Shown here in pieces: positions 8,282-17,238 of a DNA stretch of 64,000 nucleotides (positions within the stretch are counted from its first letter, which is position 1; every line of letters begins with the position of its first letter). Source of the DNA: Edaphobacter lichenicola (GTDB lineage Bacteria; Acidobacteriota; Terriglobia; Terriglobales; Acidobacteriaceae); contig NZ_CP073696.1 of assembly GCF_025264645.1 (NCBI RefSeq), forward strand, positions 4,278,001 through 4,342,000, read 5' to 3'. Made by a program: the position numbers and the translations under genes. Under the pieces are notes generated by a model, which worked only from the letters and a program-made list of their open reading frames with translations, was not told the DNA's origin and did no database searches.

Positions 8282-8391
8282 GAAAAAAAACCTGCACATG
8301 AATCTCGCCCGTGTCGCTATCCGCGAAAACCAACTCTGCAAACACAAACAAACCCGAGATCAGCGAAGAATCAAGCTTCGTACAAAGAAGA

Positions 8392-9585
8392 ATGACAACG
8401 AAACCGAACGTGCAGAAGGTTGATGTCGTAATACTCGGCGCAGGCGCAGCCGGGATGATGTGCGCCATCGAAGCCGGCAAACGCGGACGCAGCGTGGTCC
8501 TGCTCGATCATGCAGAGCGTGTCGGAAAGAAGATCCTCATCTCCGGTGGTGGCCGCTGCAACTTCACAAACATCCATTGCCGCCCGGAAAACTTTCTGTC
8601 AGCGAATCCGCACTTCGCAAAATCCGCACTCGCCCGCTTCACCCCTTCAGACATAATCGACATGATCGAAAGACACGGCATCCGCTACCACGAGAAGACG
8701 CTCGGACAACTCTTCTGCGACCGCTCCGCCATGGACATCGTGACCATGCTGGAGCGGGAATGCACCGACGCAGGCGTGCAAACCATCACCGGCGCCAAAG
8801 TCACCTCAGTCACGCGGGAAGAGCACTTCCTGATACAAACAACCAACTCAACCTGGCAAGCTGAAGCCGTTGTCGTCGCGACCGGCGGCTTGTCGATTCC
8901 GAAGATGGGCGCCACAGGATTCGGCTACAGCCTCGCCGAACAGTTCGGCCTGAGAATCGCGGCGTGCAAACCCGGTCTCGTTCCGCTGGTCTTCAGCGCT
9001 GAGGATCGCGAGCAGTGGTGCGATCTGGCAGGACTCTCCGTGGAGGTAGTCGCCTCCGGCGGAGCAAAACGGAGTCGTGGCACCTTCCGGGAGAAGCTCC
9101 TGATAACCCATCGCGGGTTGAGCGGTCCGGCGATTCTCCAGGTTTCGTCCTATTGGCAGCCAGGTGAAACCGTGACAATTGACCTCGCACCAAACGTAGA
9201 CATGATGGCCTCACTGCGATCGCACAATGCGCGACGTGATGTCTCGGGTGCAATCCTCGCGCTGCGTTCCGTGCTGCCTGCCCGAATGGCAGAGCGGTGG
9301 GTTGCGATCAACTCGCCAGATAACTGGACTAACGCCTCTCTCGACGTCATGGAGCAGCGGCTTCATACATGGCAGGTAGCACCGGCTGGAACAGAAGGCT
9401 ACACCAAAGCCGAGGTCACAGTCGGAGGCGTAGACACTGCAGAGCTGGATGCAAAGACGATGCAAAGCCGCAAGGTACCCGGACTGTACTTCGTCGGCGA
9501 AGTCGTAGACGTGACCGGATGGCTCGGCGGCTACAACTTCCAATGGGCGTGGGCCTCGGGCTACAGTGCAGGACAAGCTGTCTAA
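8392..9585 (+). CDS. NAD(P)/FAD-dependent oxidoreductase, HI0933 (BaiN/RdsA) family
   Basis: The 397-residue flavoprotein begins with VVILGAGAAGMMCAIEAGKR (dinucleotide-binding GxGxxG) followed by the family signature KILISGGGRCNFTN near residue 53. Further family segments are VVVATGGLSIPKMGATGFGY (about 160) and the C-terminal GLYFVGEVVDVTGWLGGYN and WAWASGYSAG that close the FAD site. HI0933-like proteins are cytoplasmic flavoproteins with few characterised members, including bile-acid-related BaiN and rRNA-dihydrouridine RdsA. The ATG at 8392, after AAGAAGA, is preferred over a GTG 27 codons upstream. It is convergent with the next gene, 28 bases away. Confidence 0.85.
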   Translation: MTTKPNVQKVDVVILGAGAAGMMCAIEAGKRGRSVVLLDHAERVGKKILISGGGRCNFTNIHCRPENFLSANPHFAKSALARFTPSDIIDMIERHGIRYHEKTLGQLFCDRSAMDIVTMLERECTDAGVQTITGAKVTSVTREEHFLIQTTNSTWQAEAVVVATGGLSIPKMGATGFGYSLAEQFGLRIAACKPGLVPLVFSAEDREQWCDLAGLSVEVVASGGAKRSRGTFREKLLITHRGLSGPAILQVSSYWQPGETVTIDLAPNVDMMASLRSHNARRDVSGAILALRSVLPARMAERWVAINSPDNWTNASLDVMEQRLHTWQVAPAGTEGYTKAEVTVGGVDTAELDAKTMQSRKVPGLYFVGEVVDVTGWLGGYNFQWAWASGYSAGQAV

Positions 9586-9613
9586 AATCTCCCGCCACGC
9601 TCTACTGCAAATC

Positions 9614-12600
9614 CTATTGAACAATCAGCGTGAGATTCACACTACGTGTAAGGCCGGCACTTGCAGCCGCTGCGACAACTGTATAAGTTCCGGGAGCGGT
9701 CACCGGGCCCTGCGGCGAATTTGGATTGGAGCCATCCGCCAGAGGAATTGTGCGACCCGCACCGCATCCGGAAGCTGAGAGCAGCAGACACAGTACGACG
9801 AAACCAGCTAGCCCTCCACGGCGAGTTCGGCGCAATGTCAATAAACCCAGTGGAAGAAGCACTGCGAACCACAAAAGCGGCCGTCGTCCCGTTGCCGCAG
9901 ATCGGGAAGAAGGAGTGGCCGAGGCTACTCCGGTCAACACAGTAACTGAAACCGTAGTCGTCGTGCCGAGCGCAACAGTAGAGGGAGTGATATTGCAAGT
10001 AGAATTTGCCGGCATTCCCGTGCAGGTGAACGTTACGGAGCCAGGAACGTTCGCAGCAGAAGTAAGCAGCAACGGAAAAACAGCGTTCTGGCCGTTCGTG
10101 ATGGTGACGCTGGTAATCCCGTTTGTAGTTAGTTGAAAATCGACACCCGTGCCGGTCAGCGACAGCGTTTGCGGCGAACTCCCATCGCTATCTGTAACCG
10201 TAAGAGTACCAGAGCGCGGACCGCTTGTTGTTGGAGCAAACGCAAGCTGCATCGTGCACGCAGCGTCAATCGCCACGGTGATGCCGCAGGTGCTGCCGCC
10301 AGGCAAGATTACAAAATCCCCGGTGACTGCGATACTCTGCACCTGGAGTGGAACACTACGATTGTTGGTCAATGTTACAGTCTGGGCGGACGACTGAACA
10401 CCCACACCAGTGGGAAGAAAAGTAACCGTCGAGAAGGGAGCAAGCGAAACCCCCGGGGGAGCTATACCTATCCCGTTCAGCGCAACGGTTTGGGTCTGGT
10501 ATTGATCGGAAACAGTCAGCGACCCGCTGATGGCGCCGACATTCTTCGGCACGAATGCAATGTTGATCGAGCAACTAGAGTGAGGGTTCAGCGAATTGCC
10601 GCAGGCATTGACCACGGTGAAGTCACCACTCGTAATCTGCGCGGCGATAAGCGTCAACGACTGATCCCCTGCATTCGTTAGCGTAATCTGCTGAACGGTA
10701 CTCGTGGTATTAACCTGCTGCGGCCCGAACGTAAGTGCCAGCGGCGAGAGTGAATCAGTGGCGGGAGATGTCCCCACTCCGCTGAGCGAAGCCGTCTGCA
10801 TACCTGCGCCATCAGTTACCGCGAGAGTTCCGCTGCGGTTTCCAGAAGCAGTCGGCGTGAAAGCGATACCTACGGTACATCCAACGCCCGGCCCAAGGCT
10901 GGGCCCGCAAGTATTGACCGTAATTTTGAAGTCTCCGCCGACAATGTTCGCCGATTGAATAGCGACGGCAGCATTGCTGATATTCGAAATGGTTATATTT
11001 TGGACCGCGCTGGTGGAGTTGATCGTGGTTGAAGGAAAACTAAGCGTCACTGGAGTAAGAACAATCGCTGCTGCGGGTGATCCTGTCCCCGAGAGCGATG
11101 CGGTCGCCTGTCCTCCAGCAACATTTCCATAAACCGTCAAAAGACCGCTCCGACTCCCTATAGCTGTGGGTAAGAAATTGACCTGAATCGTGCAGGTCGC
11201 GCCAGCCGCAATTGGCACGCTGGTGCAGGAATCGGTCTCATCGAAGTCGCCCGACACCACCACCAGGCTCACTCCAAGCGGAGCAACCCCTGTATTTGTA
11301 ACTGTAATTGTCTGCGATGGACTAGCAGTACCAACCGGCTGCGTTGCGTAAGTAAGTGCCGCGGGATTTAAGCTCATTGAAGGTTGAACTGCGGTTGCAG
11401 CCGTCAGCAGCGGTATCTGCCATAGGCCTCGACCATAAGTCGCTGCCCTCAGTTCGCCTGTTCGGCCATCTTCGGTCGCCATGGCTGGCGCCGCCTCTAG
11501 CTCCACCACTGGAGCGTTCGGCAAATTGGTACCATACACGCTCCAACAGTTAGTGGTAGCGCAGGTCGTAATTCCTGTCGTGACATAAACGCCAGTATCC
11601 ATTGCAAGGTAAACAGTATTCGCGTCGTTCGGATCGACGACCACGCTGTTTGCCGGAGCGTTAGGTAAGTTGCTGCTCACGTTAATCCAGTGCGCACCCG
11701 CATCAATTGAGCGATACAGATGCACTGCACTGATGCCGTTCCCCGTGAAGCCCATCACCGTCGCATAGATCGTCTCTCCACTTGCGTCATGAGAATCCGC
11801 CGTAAGCGACGAGAGATCAAAACCCGCCGTGTTGAATCCTGCACCCTGACCATTCGTAACAGGCGATGTCGCGAGGTCGTTCCACGCCGTCGCGTTATTC
11901 GCAGTGGCCGCCATAGTCGTAGAAAAAAGATGACCCCCAAAGCTGCCACCTCCGTCGAGCGAGCCAGCCAGCCCGGCATAGAGCACTGTCGATCCTGCAT
12001 TCTGCGAGGCAGGCGCGTTACTGGCAGGTCCCCCTGCCGCGAGTGAGCGCACAAGCGGATTAGTGCTGGCACAAGATGCATTCTGGGGACCGGCAAGCAG
12101 TCTGCCGATGGCGTTCGTCGACGACCAGGAAGACCCGCTGCCATTGGGCCCACGCCACACTCGGCAAGTACCTATAAGAACATTCGCAGGGAGGATTGGA
12201 TCGAGAATCCATGGCGCGTCAATAAGAGATTCATCACCATCAACCTGCGCTGTCCCGATGGTGGGTGACCCAGTAAAGTCTGTAGATGTACATGCCGTAC
12301 CTTTAGCGCACTGGCGAATGCTAACGCCCGCACCAGTCGAAACATACCAGAGTGAAGGATCGGTTTGGTCTATCGCAACGGTACCACCTTCGCCCGGAGA
12401 TATCTGCGGCCACGATGCTGTAGTGGTTGCCGCGGAGGTAGCAGCAGTGCCATTCGCACCGAGACCCACGAGAATCGTTCCTACATCCGTTGGATGCTGC
12501 GCGAAGCTGATGACCTCCGCGAGCGATCCTAAACCACCATTCAAATTTTGAAAATGAGTCGCATCATCTGCAGAGCAAGGCAACCCTTGCTCGTCGACTC

Positions 12601-14269
12601 CATCTGTCGATCGCCAAAGGCCGCCATCGTTGCCAAGATAAATCAGTGGTTGCGATGAAGTAGCCAGCGTCGCAATGGCATGTTGCGCCGGCGCGACCTG
12701 CGCAGGCGCGGCACATCCGTTCACTGCGTTTGTAGTATTGCGCAACACACACCCTGCAGCGAGTGAACAGCGATAAAGATCAACCGTCCCTGCGTATAGA
12801 AGCGTATCCTGCGTTGGTCCGCTTGGCCCTAAGGGCACAGCAGACAGCGCAAGATTATAGTCTGCCTGTTGAATGGCGCTGCTACCATTGCCAACTTCCA
12901 TCGGCGACGAGTTAAGCTGCGTACCGAAGGTAACAGCCGTATTGCTACAACTCGTTCCAGAGAGGGCACAAACATCTTGCCACAGCCCCTGATCGATGTT
13001 GCCACTGTCCACCGTTAGTGAAAAGGTATCCCCCGTGTTTGGCTGCACAGCCAAAGCTCCACGGAAGATTGGGCATGAGGGACTACCAATCGTCCCGAGG
13101 GCAGTCGGACACGCTGTCAGTGTAAGCCCCGTTCCAGGCTGATTGACCAGACGTGTCCACGTAATGCCATCCGCCGATTGATAATAGCCGTGATAACGGA
13201 TAGCCGCGTAAAAGCTTTTGCGAATTGGGTTCCAGACGACCGCAGTTGCTGCTCTGCCCGGATCTCCGACACTCAACGCTGGAGACTGCACGATCTGGCT
13301 ACCGTCCATGATCGTGGACATCAGCCATGTAACGCCCTTATCGGTTGAATAATAAAGCCCCATAACGCTGAAATTACCGCTGGCTGCGTTGACGAGTACA
13401 CCTTCAGCAGATTGGGATACCGCTGCAACAACCGTTGCAGGTGTCGTTGTGCTCCACGCAAATCCAGCAAATCCGAGCCCGACAAAAGAGTGGTTGTCCG
13501 CAGAGACATCGGCATCCTGAGACTCTTGAATGAGCGTCCAGGTGCTTCCCCCATCTTCAGAGCGCAGTAAACCACTACCATAAAATGAATCAGTTGCATC
13601 ATTTGGATCGCCTGTGCCGGCCAGCACAATGCCGGCATTGGCACTGATCGCTCCGATGCTGAGCGATGGAATCGCAGAGGCACCGGCATTAGCATTGAAG
13701 ACTGGCAGCGTATCCGTGAGAGGGCTGAAGCTCACACTCGACGTCGGACCGTTTGCGTTGATCGACTTCCACACGCCGCCCCCGGTGGTGCCCACATACA
13801 CCGTGTTACCACTCGCGTCCGTCGGATCAATTGTGATCGCGCTAACGCGGCCTGTGACATTGCCGTATGCGAGACTGGCAACCTGGTTTGGTCCGACCGG
13901 CTGCCACGGTGCGCCCAGGCTCGAAAGTTGCGGAGACGCAGCCTCCTGCGCCATCATCGCCGCATGCTGCTGACGAGCAGCATTCATAGCCTTTGCAGCG
14001 GAGACCGATCCCGCAAGAGTTCGCCCGCCGAGAAACCGGCGAGCCCTTATCGCATGGGCTGGGGCGGCCGCCATCGTAGCAATATCATGGCTACCTACCT
14101 CGGCGGCTGAGATCGACTGAGCAGCAACGCCATCTGGACAAATTAGTGCGAGACAAAGACCGATCAAGGAGAAGGTGGACAGCGCTCGTAGAAGCGGCTG
14201 TCTTATAAGGCGAGCGAGTTGAGAGGGTACGATTGGGCCCATAACGTGCAATCCGGCAAGTGCAGACAT
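9614..14269 (-). CDS. Giant secreted beta-propeller / choice-of-anchor-D (HYDIN-like) protein
   Basis: The protein has 1551 residues. A signal peptide ends near VAAQ (about residue 50). Residues 110-960 have repeated sialidase/BNR-type motifs (GGVWKSI, SEDGGSTWTLI, YYSTDKGVTWL, YRSIDAGAHWI), indicating one or two beta-propellers. Residues 965-1376 hold four choice-of-anchor-D (HYDIN-like Ig) repeats of about 100 residues, each of the type LTFxxQxVNTTSxxQxxTLTN. An Ig-like module (1377-1455), a hydrophobic segment with RRTRRG (about 1460-1478) and a second hydrophobic, cysteine-bearing segment follow. This is a common acidobacterial surface-protein layout. Its function is unknown; glycan binding or adhesion is plausible. 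No sialidase activity is claimed. Confidence 0.8.
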   Translation of the reverse strand: MSALAGLHVMGPIVPSQLARLIRQPLLRALSTFSLIGLCLALICPDGVAAQSISAAEVGSHDIATMAAAPAHAIRARRFLGGRTLAGSVSAAKAMNAARQQHAAMMAQEAASPQLSSLGAPWQPVGPNQVASLAYGNVTGRVSAITIDPTDASGNTVYVGTTGGGVWKSINANGPTSSVSFSPLTDTLPVFNANAGASAIPSLSIGAISANAGIVLAGTGDPNDATDSFYGSGLLRSEDGGSTWTLIQESQDADVSADNHSFVGLGFAGFAWSTTTPATVVAAVSQSAEGVLVNAASGNFSVMGLYYSTDKGVTWLMSTIMDGSQIVQSPALSVGDPGRAATAVVWNPIRKSFYAAIRYHGYYQSADGITWTRLVNQPGTGLTLTACPTALGTIGSPSCPIFRGALAVQPNTGDTFSLTVDSGNIDQGLWQDVCALSGTSCSNTAVTFGTQLNSSPMEVGNGSSAIQQADYNLALSAVPLGPSGPTQDTLLYAGTVDLYRCSLAAGCVLRNTTNAVNGCAAPAQVAPAQHAIATLATSSQPLIYLGNDGGLWRSTDGVDEQGLPCSADDATHFQNLNGGLGSLAEVISFAQHPTDVGTILVGLGANGTAATSAATTTASWPQISPGEGGTVAIDQTDPSLWYVSTGAGVSIRQCAKGTACTSTDFTGSPTIGTAQVDGDESLIDAPWILDPILPANVLIGTCRVWRGPNGSGSSWSSTNAIGRLLAGPQNASCASTNPLVRSLAAGGPASNAPASQNAGSTVLYAGLAGSLDGGGSFGGHLFSTTMAATANNATAWNDLATSPVTNGQGAGFNTAGFDLSSLTADSHDASGETIYATVMGFTGNGISAVHLYRSIDAGAHWINVSSNLPNAPANSVVVDPNDANTVYLAMDTGVYVTTGITTCATTNCWSVYGTNLPNAPVVELEAAPAMATEDGRTGELRAATYGRGLWQIPLLTAATAVQPSMSLNPAALTYATQPVGTASPSQTITVTNTGVAPLGVSLVVVSGDFDETDSCTSVPIAAGATCTIQVNFLPTAIGSRSGLLTVYGNVAGGQATASLSGTGSPAAAIVLTPVTLSFPSTTINSTSAVQNITISNISNAAVAIQSANIVGGDFKITVNTCGPSLGPGVGCTVGIAFTPTASGNRSGTLAVTDGAGMQTASLSGVGTSPATDSLSPLALTFGPQQVNTTSTVQQITLTNAGDQSLTLIAAQITSGDFTVVNACGNSLNPHSSCSINIAFVPKNVGAISGSLTVSDQYQTQTVALNGIGIAPPGVSLAPFSTVTFLPTGVGVQSSAQTVTLTNNRSVPLQVQSIAVTGDFVILPGGSTCGITVAIDAACTMQLAFAPTTSGPRSGTLTVTDSDGSSPQTLSLTGTGVDFQLTTNGITSVTITNGQNAVFPLLLTSAANVPGSVTFTCTGMPANSTCNITPSTVALGTTTTVSVTVLTGVASATPSSRSAATGRRPLLWFAVLLPLGLLTLRRTRRGGLAGFVVLCLLLSASGCGAGRTIPLADGSNPNSPQGPVTAPGTYTVVAAAASAGLTRSVNLTLIVQ

Positions 14270-14343
14270 CTAACCTTGATGCTGCGATCTGGCATCGGAT
14301 GAGTCAACGCTAGAGCAGGAGAAGTGAAAAGTAAGGTACCAGA

Positions 14344-14373
14344 ACGGGATGAGAAATCTCTCATAAATCCCGT
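14344..14373 (-). promoter_or_regulatory. Inverted repeat upstream of giant secreted protein gene
   Basis: ACGGGAT (14344-14350) and ATCCCGT (14367-14373) form a dyad with inner GAGA/TCTC pairing, 75-105 bases upstream of the start codon at 14269. On the minus strand a TTGACG box sits at its outer edge. It could be an operator or a leader hairpin. Confidence 0.35.
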
Positions 14374-14422
14374 CAACTAAAGTTTTGCGGTGACTCTTTG
14401 GCCACCTCGTCGATCCTGTTTA

Positions 14423-14461
14423 AGAGCGATTCTAGCTATTTCCGACAGGTCAAATCGCTCT
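14423..14461. repeat. Perfect 9-bp inverted repeat
   Basis: AGAGCGATT (14423-14431) is matched by AATCGCTCT (14453-14461) with a 21-base spacer. It lies between the photolyase gene and the giant secreted protein gene. It is not followed by a T-tract on either strand, so a regulatory site is more likely than a terminator. Confidence 0.35.
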
Positions 14462-14582
14462 GCATCTCATAAATTTATCATCATGGGAGCAGCGCAACCA
14501 TCTCATCATAGTTGTAGATGAAGAGGTTGTCGGCAATGAAATATCTCTTTAGAAAAGTCAGCACGAACGCCACAAAGAGTCA

Positions 14583-16019
14583 CTAGAAGGTGAGCGCGCC
14601 CTGCCGCGGCAGAATCTCCATCTGTTCGATGTACCGCCTGGAATCAAACTTTTTGCCCGTTGACGCGCCCGACATATAACGGATCTTCCCGAAGATTGGA
14701 CGCGTTCCCCATGCGCGATCGAACTTACCCAAAATCGCCCAGGCGATTCCTGCGTACCCATTGGGATCGCGACCATCGAGAAAATATTTGTCGTTGAGAT
14801 GGATGGAATACTTCATTGCTGTGGCAACGTCCGGCGTCCATTCCAGAATCTTCTTCGCCCAGTACATACGCATATAGTTATGCATCCAGCCATGCCGAAC
14901 CATCTGAATCTGAGCCGCGTTCCAAAGATCATCATACGTCTCACCACTCTCAAGTTGACGTAGCGTGTACAGATGTTCGCGTTCGTCACGAGCGTGCGCA
15001 GCAATGCTCTCTCTCGCCCAGTTCTCTGCGCAATCCGGAGAATCATAGCTGGGAGTGTAGCGAACGAAATTGATTGCAAGCTCACGCCAGACAATCAATT
15101 CATTGAAGTAGCTGTCACGAGCGCCCTGAAGTCTCGGATGAGCCTTTGCAGCGGCCTCAACCGCAAGAGCAATCGTGATCGGTCCAATGTGACCGTAGTG
15201 AAGATAGGGCGACATGCGGGATGTACCATCTGTCTCCGGGTGATTACGCTCCGTGTCATAGTTCTCAAAAAGCTTCCCAGTGAAAACCTTGAGCCGCTTG
15301 AGTGCTGCATGTGTGCCCCCGGTCCAAGCCTCGACAGGCGCGACGCTACGATCCAAATCCTTCCAATCGCGAGTCATATCCTCGTGGACAGAATCGGCTT
15401 GGAATCCTCGCGGTCTCTTCCATTCGTGTTGAGCGTATAGATTTTCGTAGGGGTGCAGGTACTCCGGAAGAAGCCGATAGAGCCGAGGACGAATCGTATA
15501 CGCACCATACTGCGCCTTTTCCATCAGCTTCGACGGAACGACCACGTCCGTATCGACCGTCCAGAACGGAATCCTGATCCTTGAAGCAAGGTGCTTCCGC
15601 CACTGCTCCGGCACGCGCATAGGATTCTCATCCCCAATCAGGAATGCCGCATGCACGTCCGCCAGCAGTTGCTCATGCGATTCGTGAGGTGCTCGTCGCA
15701 TCACAAAAGCGATATTTCGAGCGGCAAGGTCAGTCTCGATATCAGGCAACCCTTGGTTGAGAAAAACATAGTGCCGAAGATTCGCATGCGGAAAGTTAGA
15801 GATTCCTGCAAAATAAACCACAAGCGGTAGACCTAGATGATTGGCTATCTGCACCGAGAGATCGACGGCGTGGTTGTCGACCCCACGTTGCGCACGCTGC
15901 ATCCAGTAGACGACACATCTGCCGTTCGGATCTGGTAATCCATCTCTTCGCACCGTAACCCGCGCGTCGTTGGACAAGCGAACAAGATCCTCTGAAGCTG
16001 TAGATTGTGCAATGCCCAT
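14583..16019 (-). CDS. Class II deoxyribodipyrimidine photolyase
   Basis: This is a 478-residue flavoenzyme that repairs UV-induced cyclobutane pyrimidine dimers with light. The N-terminal chromophore-binding domain begins CVVYWMQRAQRGVDNHA. The C-terminal FAD-binding part has the class II patterns TSRMSPYLHYGHIGPI, FNELIVWRELAINF, QIQMVRHGWMHNYMRMYWAKK and DPNGYAGIAWAILGKFDRAW. The last two distinguish class II from the common bacterial class I enzymes. The ATG at 16019 is chosen over 16064 because the terminator of the upstream cytochrome oxidase operon (16063-16086) covers the earlier start. It appears to be its own transcription unit. Confidence 0.9.
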   Translation of the reverse strand: MGIAQSTASEDLVRLSNDARVTVRRDGLPDPNGRCVVYWMQRAQRGVDNHAVDLSVQIANHLGLPLVVYFAGISNFPHANLRHYVFLNQGLPDIETDLAARNIAFVMRRAPHESHEQLLADVHAAFLIGDENPMRVPEQWRKHLASRIRIPFWTVDTDVVVPSKLMEKAQYGAYTIRPRLYRLLPEYLHPYENLYAQHEWKRPRGFQADSVHEDMTRDWKDLDRSVAPVEAWTGGTHAALKRLKVFTGKLFENYDTERNHPETDGTSRMSPYLHYGHIGPITIALAVEAAAKAHPRLQGARDSYFNELIVWRELAINFVRYTPSYDSPDCAENWARESIAAHARDEREHLYTLRQLESGETYDDLWNAAQIQMVRHGWMHNYMRMYWAKKILEWTPDVATAMKYSIHLNDKYFLDGRDPNGYAGIAWAILGKFDRAWGTRPIFGKIRYMSGASTGKKFDSRRYIEQMEILPRQGALTF

Positions 16020-16062
16020 AGTCAAAGTGTACGGGGCGCAACTAGGCGACTTCGACGACAAC

Positions 16063-16086
16063 AAAAATGCGGCCCACAGGCCGCAT
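16063..16086 (-). terminator. Rho-independent terminator of the ACIII-caa3 operon
   Basis: On the minus strand ATGCGGCC-TGTG-GGCCGCAT is a perfect 8-bp stem followed by a T-tract. It begins 22 bases after the last oxidase gene, marking the end of the roughly 13.7-kb respiratory operon. Confidence 0.85.
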
Positions 16087-16108
16087 CCCTGTCAAAATCG
16101 AAGCCGCG

Positions 16109-16444
16109 CTACCACAGACCCCACGCCCTGCTGATGTAGTCGCTCATCGTCATCGTGATCAATACGATGAACGTGAAGAAGCCGGCTGCCACCGTCAACT
16201 TGATGAGGTGCGACTGATACTTCACATGCATGAAAAACAGAATCACGACAACTGCCTTGAAGCTCGCTATGGCCAGGGCCACGACCGGATTTAAGATACC
16301 CAGATCGACATAAGCTGCTCCCACTGTGATCCCGGTAAAGACCAGTAGAGTCCCAAAGACAATTGCGTACGTAACAGGGGAAATAATGTGATGATCCGCA
16401 TGCTCCGGATTAATTACATTCGACGGATCGTGAAACTCAGACAT
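16109..16444 (-). CDS. ctaF: Cytochrome c oxidase subunit IV (prokaryotic type)
   Basis: The 111-residue membrane protein has three predicted transmembrane helices (about 25-45, 53-75 and 83-103). The central FFMHVKYQS segment is typical of the bacterial COX IV/CyoD-like family. It is the last gene of the oxidase operon, 30 bases after subunit III, and contributes to assembly or stability of the caa3 complex rather than catalysis. Confidence 0.85.
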   Translation of the reverse strand: MSEFHDPSNVINPEHADHHIISPVTYAIVFGTLLVFTGITVGAAYVDLGILNPVVALAIASFKAVVVILFFMHVKYQSHLIKLTVAAGFFTFIVLITMTMSDYISRAWGLW

Positions 16445-16473
16445 GATCTTCTCCTTCCAGCCTGCGGTTGCGG

Positions 16474-17238
16474 CTAGGTGCCAGGGTGTCGGTTGATAAG
16501 ATAGAGCAAAGGGAACAGGAAGAGCCAGACAATGTCGACGAAGTGCCAGTACAGTCCGAAGTTCTCAATAGGCGCGACATATCCCGCCGAGAATTCGCCT
16601 CGCTTCGCGCGCCATGTAAGCCAGAACAAAAGACCAATTCCCAGAATCATGTGGAACGCGTGCATCCCGGTCATGGCGAAGTAGAGGAAAAAGAATATCT
16701 GGGTCTTCTGCGCCATGTCAGGCGCGAGCGGCTTCTCGTGCAACCCATACTTTTCTGGGTTGATGAACTGGGATACGTCGAAGCTAGCTCCGGGAATATG
16801 GTGCTTCTCCCACTTCTCGTGGTATTCCACTGCCTTGATTCCAAGGAAGGCCACACCAAAGAATGTGGTCAACACCAGAAATAGGACCAGTAGCCCCTGC
16901 TTTTTCACCTCAGCTGCCCAAACTCCAAGCGCCATGAAGAACCCGGAGCTTATCAGGATTGCCGTATTCGCCGCGCCTAATGGAATACTCAACTGATTCG
17001 AAGACACAACGAACGCGTCGTGGTACCAGTTCCGATATAGCAGGTAGGCAAAGAACAGGCCACCGAAGAACATAATTTCGGTTAGCAGGAACAGCCACAT
17101 TCCAAATGTCGCTGCCTCGCGCTGCTGCTCCTGTGTCTCGAAGTGGTGGCGGTGCTGCGGCAGCACAATATGCTCGTGCTCGGCCGCAATCGCGGTCTCA
17201 TGCGTATGTGGATGCGTAGCTACGATCGCATTATCCAA
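16474..17238 (-). CDS. ctaE: Cytochrome c oxidase subunit III
   Basis: The 254-residue protein has a His-rich N-terminus ([20 protein letters not shown]), then transmembrane segments including [20 protein letters not shown], which holds the conserved Glu of subunit [23 protein letters not shown] and [20 protein letters not shown] are also family signatures. Subunit III supports proton-uptake stability of subunit I. Its start codon lies inside the 3' end of the subunit I gene (8-bp overlap), showing translational coupling. Confidence 0.92.
   Translation of the reverse strand: MDNAIVATHPHTHETAIAAEHEHIVLPQHRHHFETQEQQREAATFGMWLFLLTEIMFFGGLFFAYLLYRNWYHDAFVVSSNQLSIPLGAANTAILISSGFFMALGVWAAEVKKQGLLVLFLVLTTFFGVAFLGIKAVEYHEKWEKHHIPGASFDVSQFINPEKYGLHEKPLAPDMAQKTQIFFFLYFAMTGMHAFHMILGIGLLFWLTWRAKRGEFSAGYVAPIENFGLYWHFVDIVWLFLFPLLYLINRHPGT

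Larger units (their letters stand above)
14270..14582. other. 313-bp intergenic region with two inverted repeats
   Basis: No gene is supported. It separates the photolyase stop from the start of the giant secreted protein (both minus strand) and contains two inverted repeats, listed separately, in the likely promoter zone of the latter. Confidence 0.6.
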
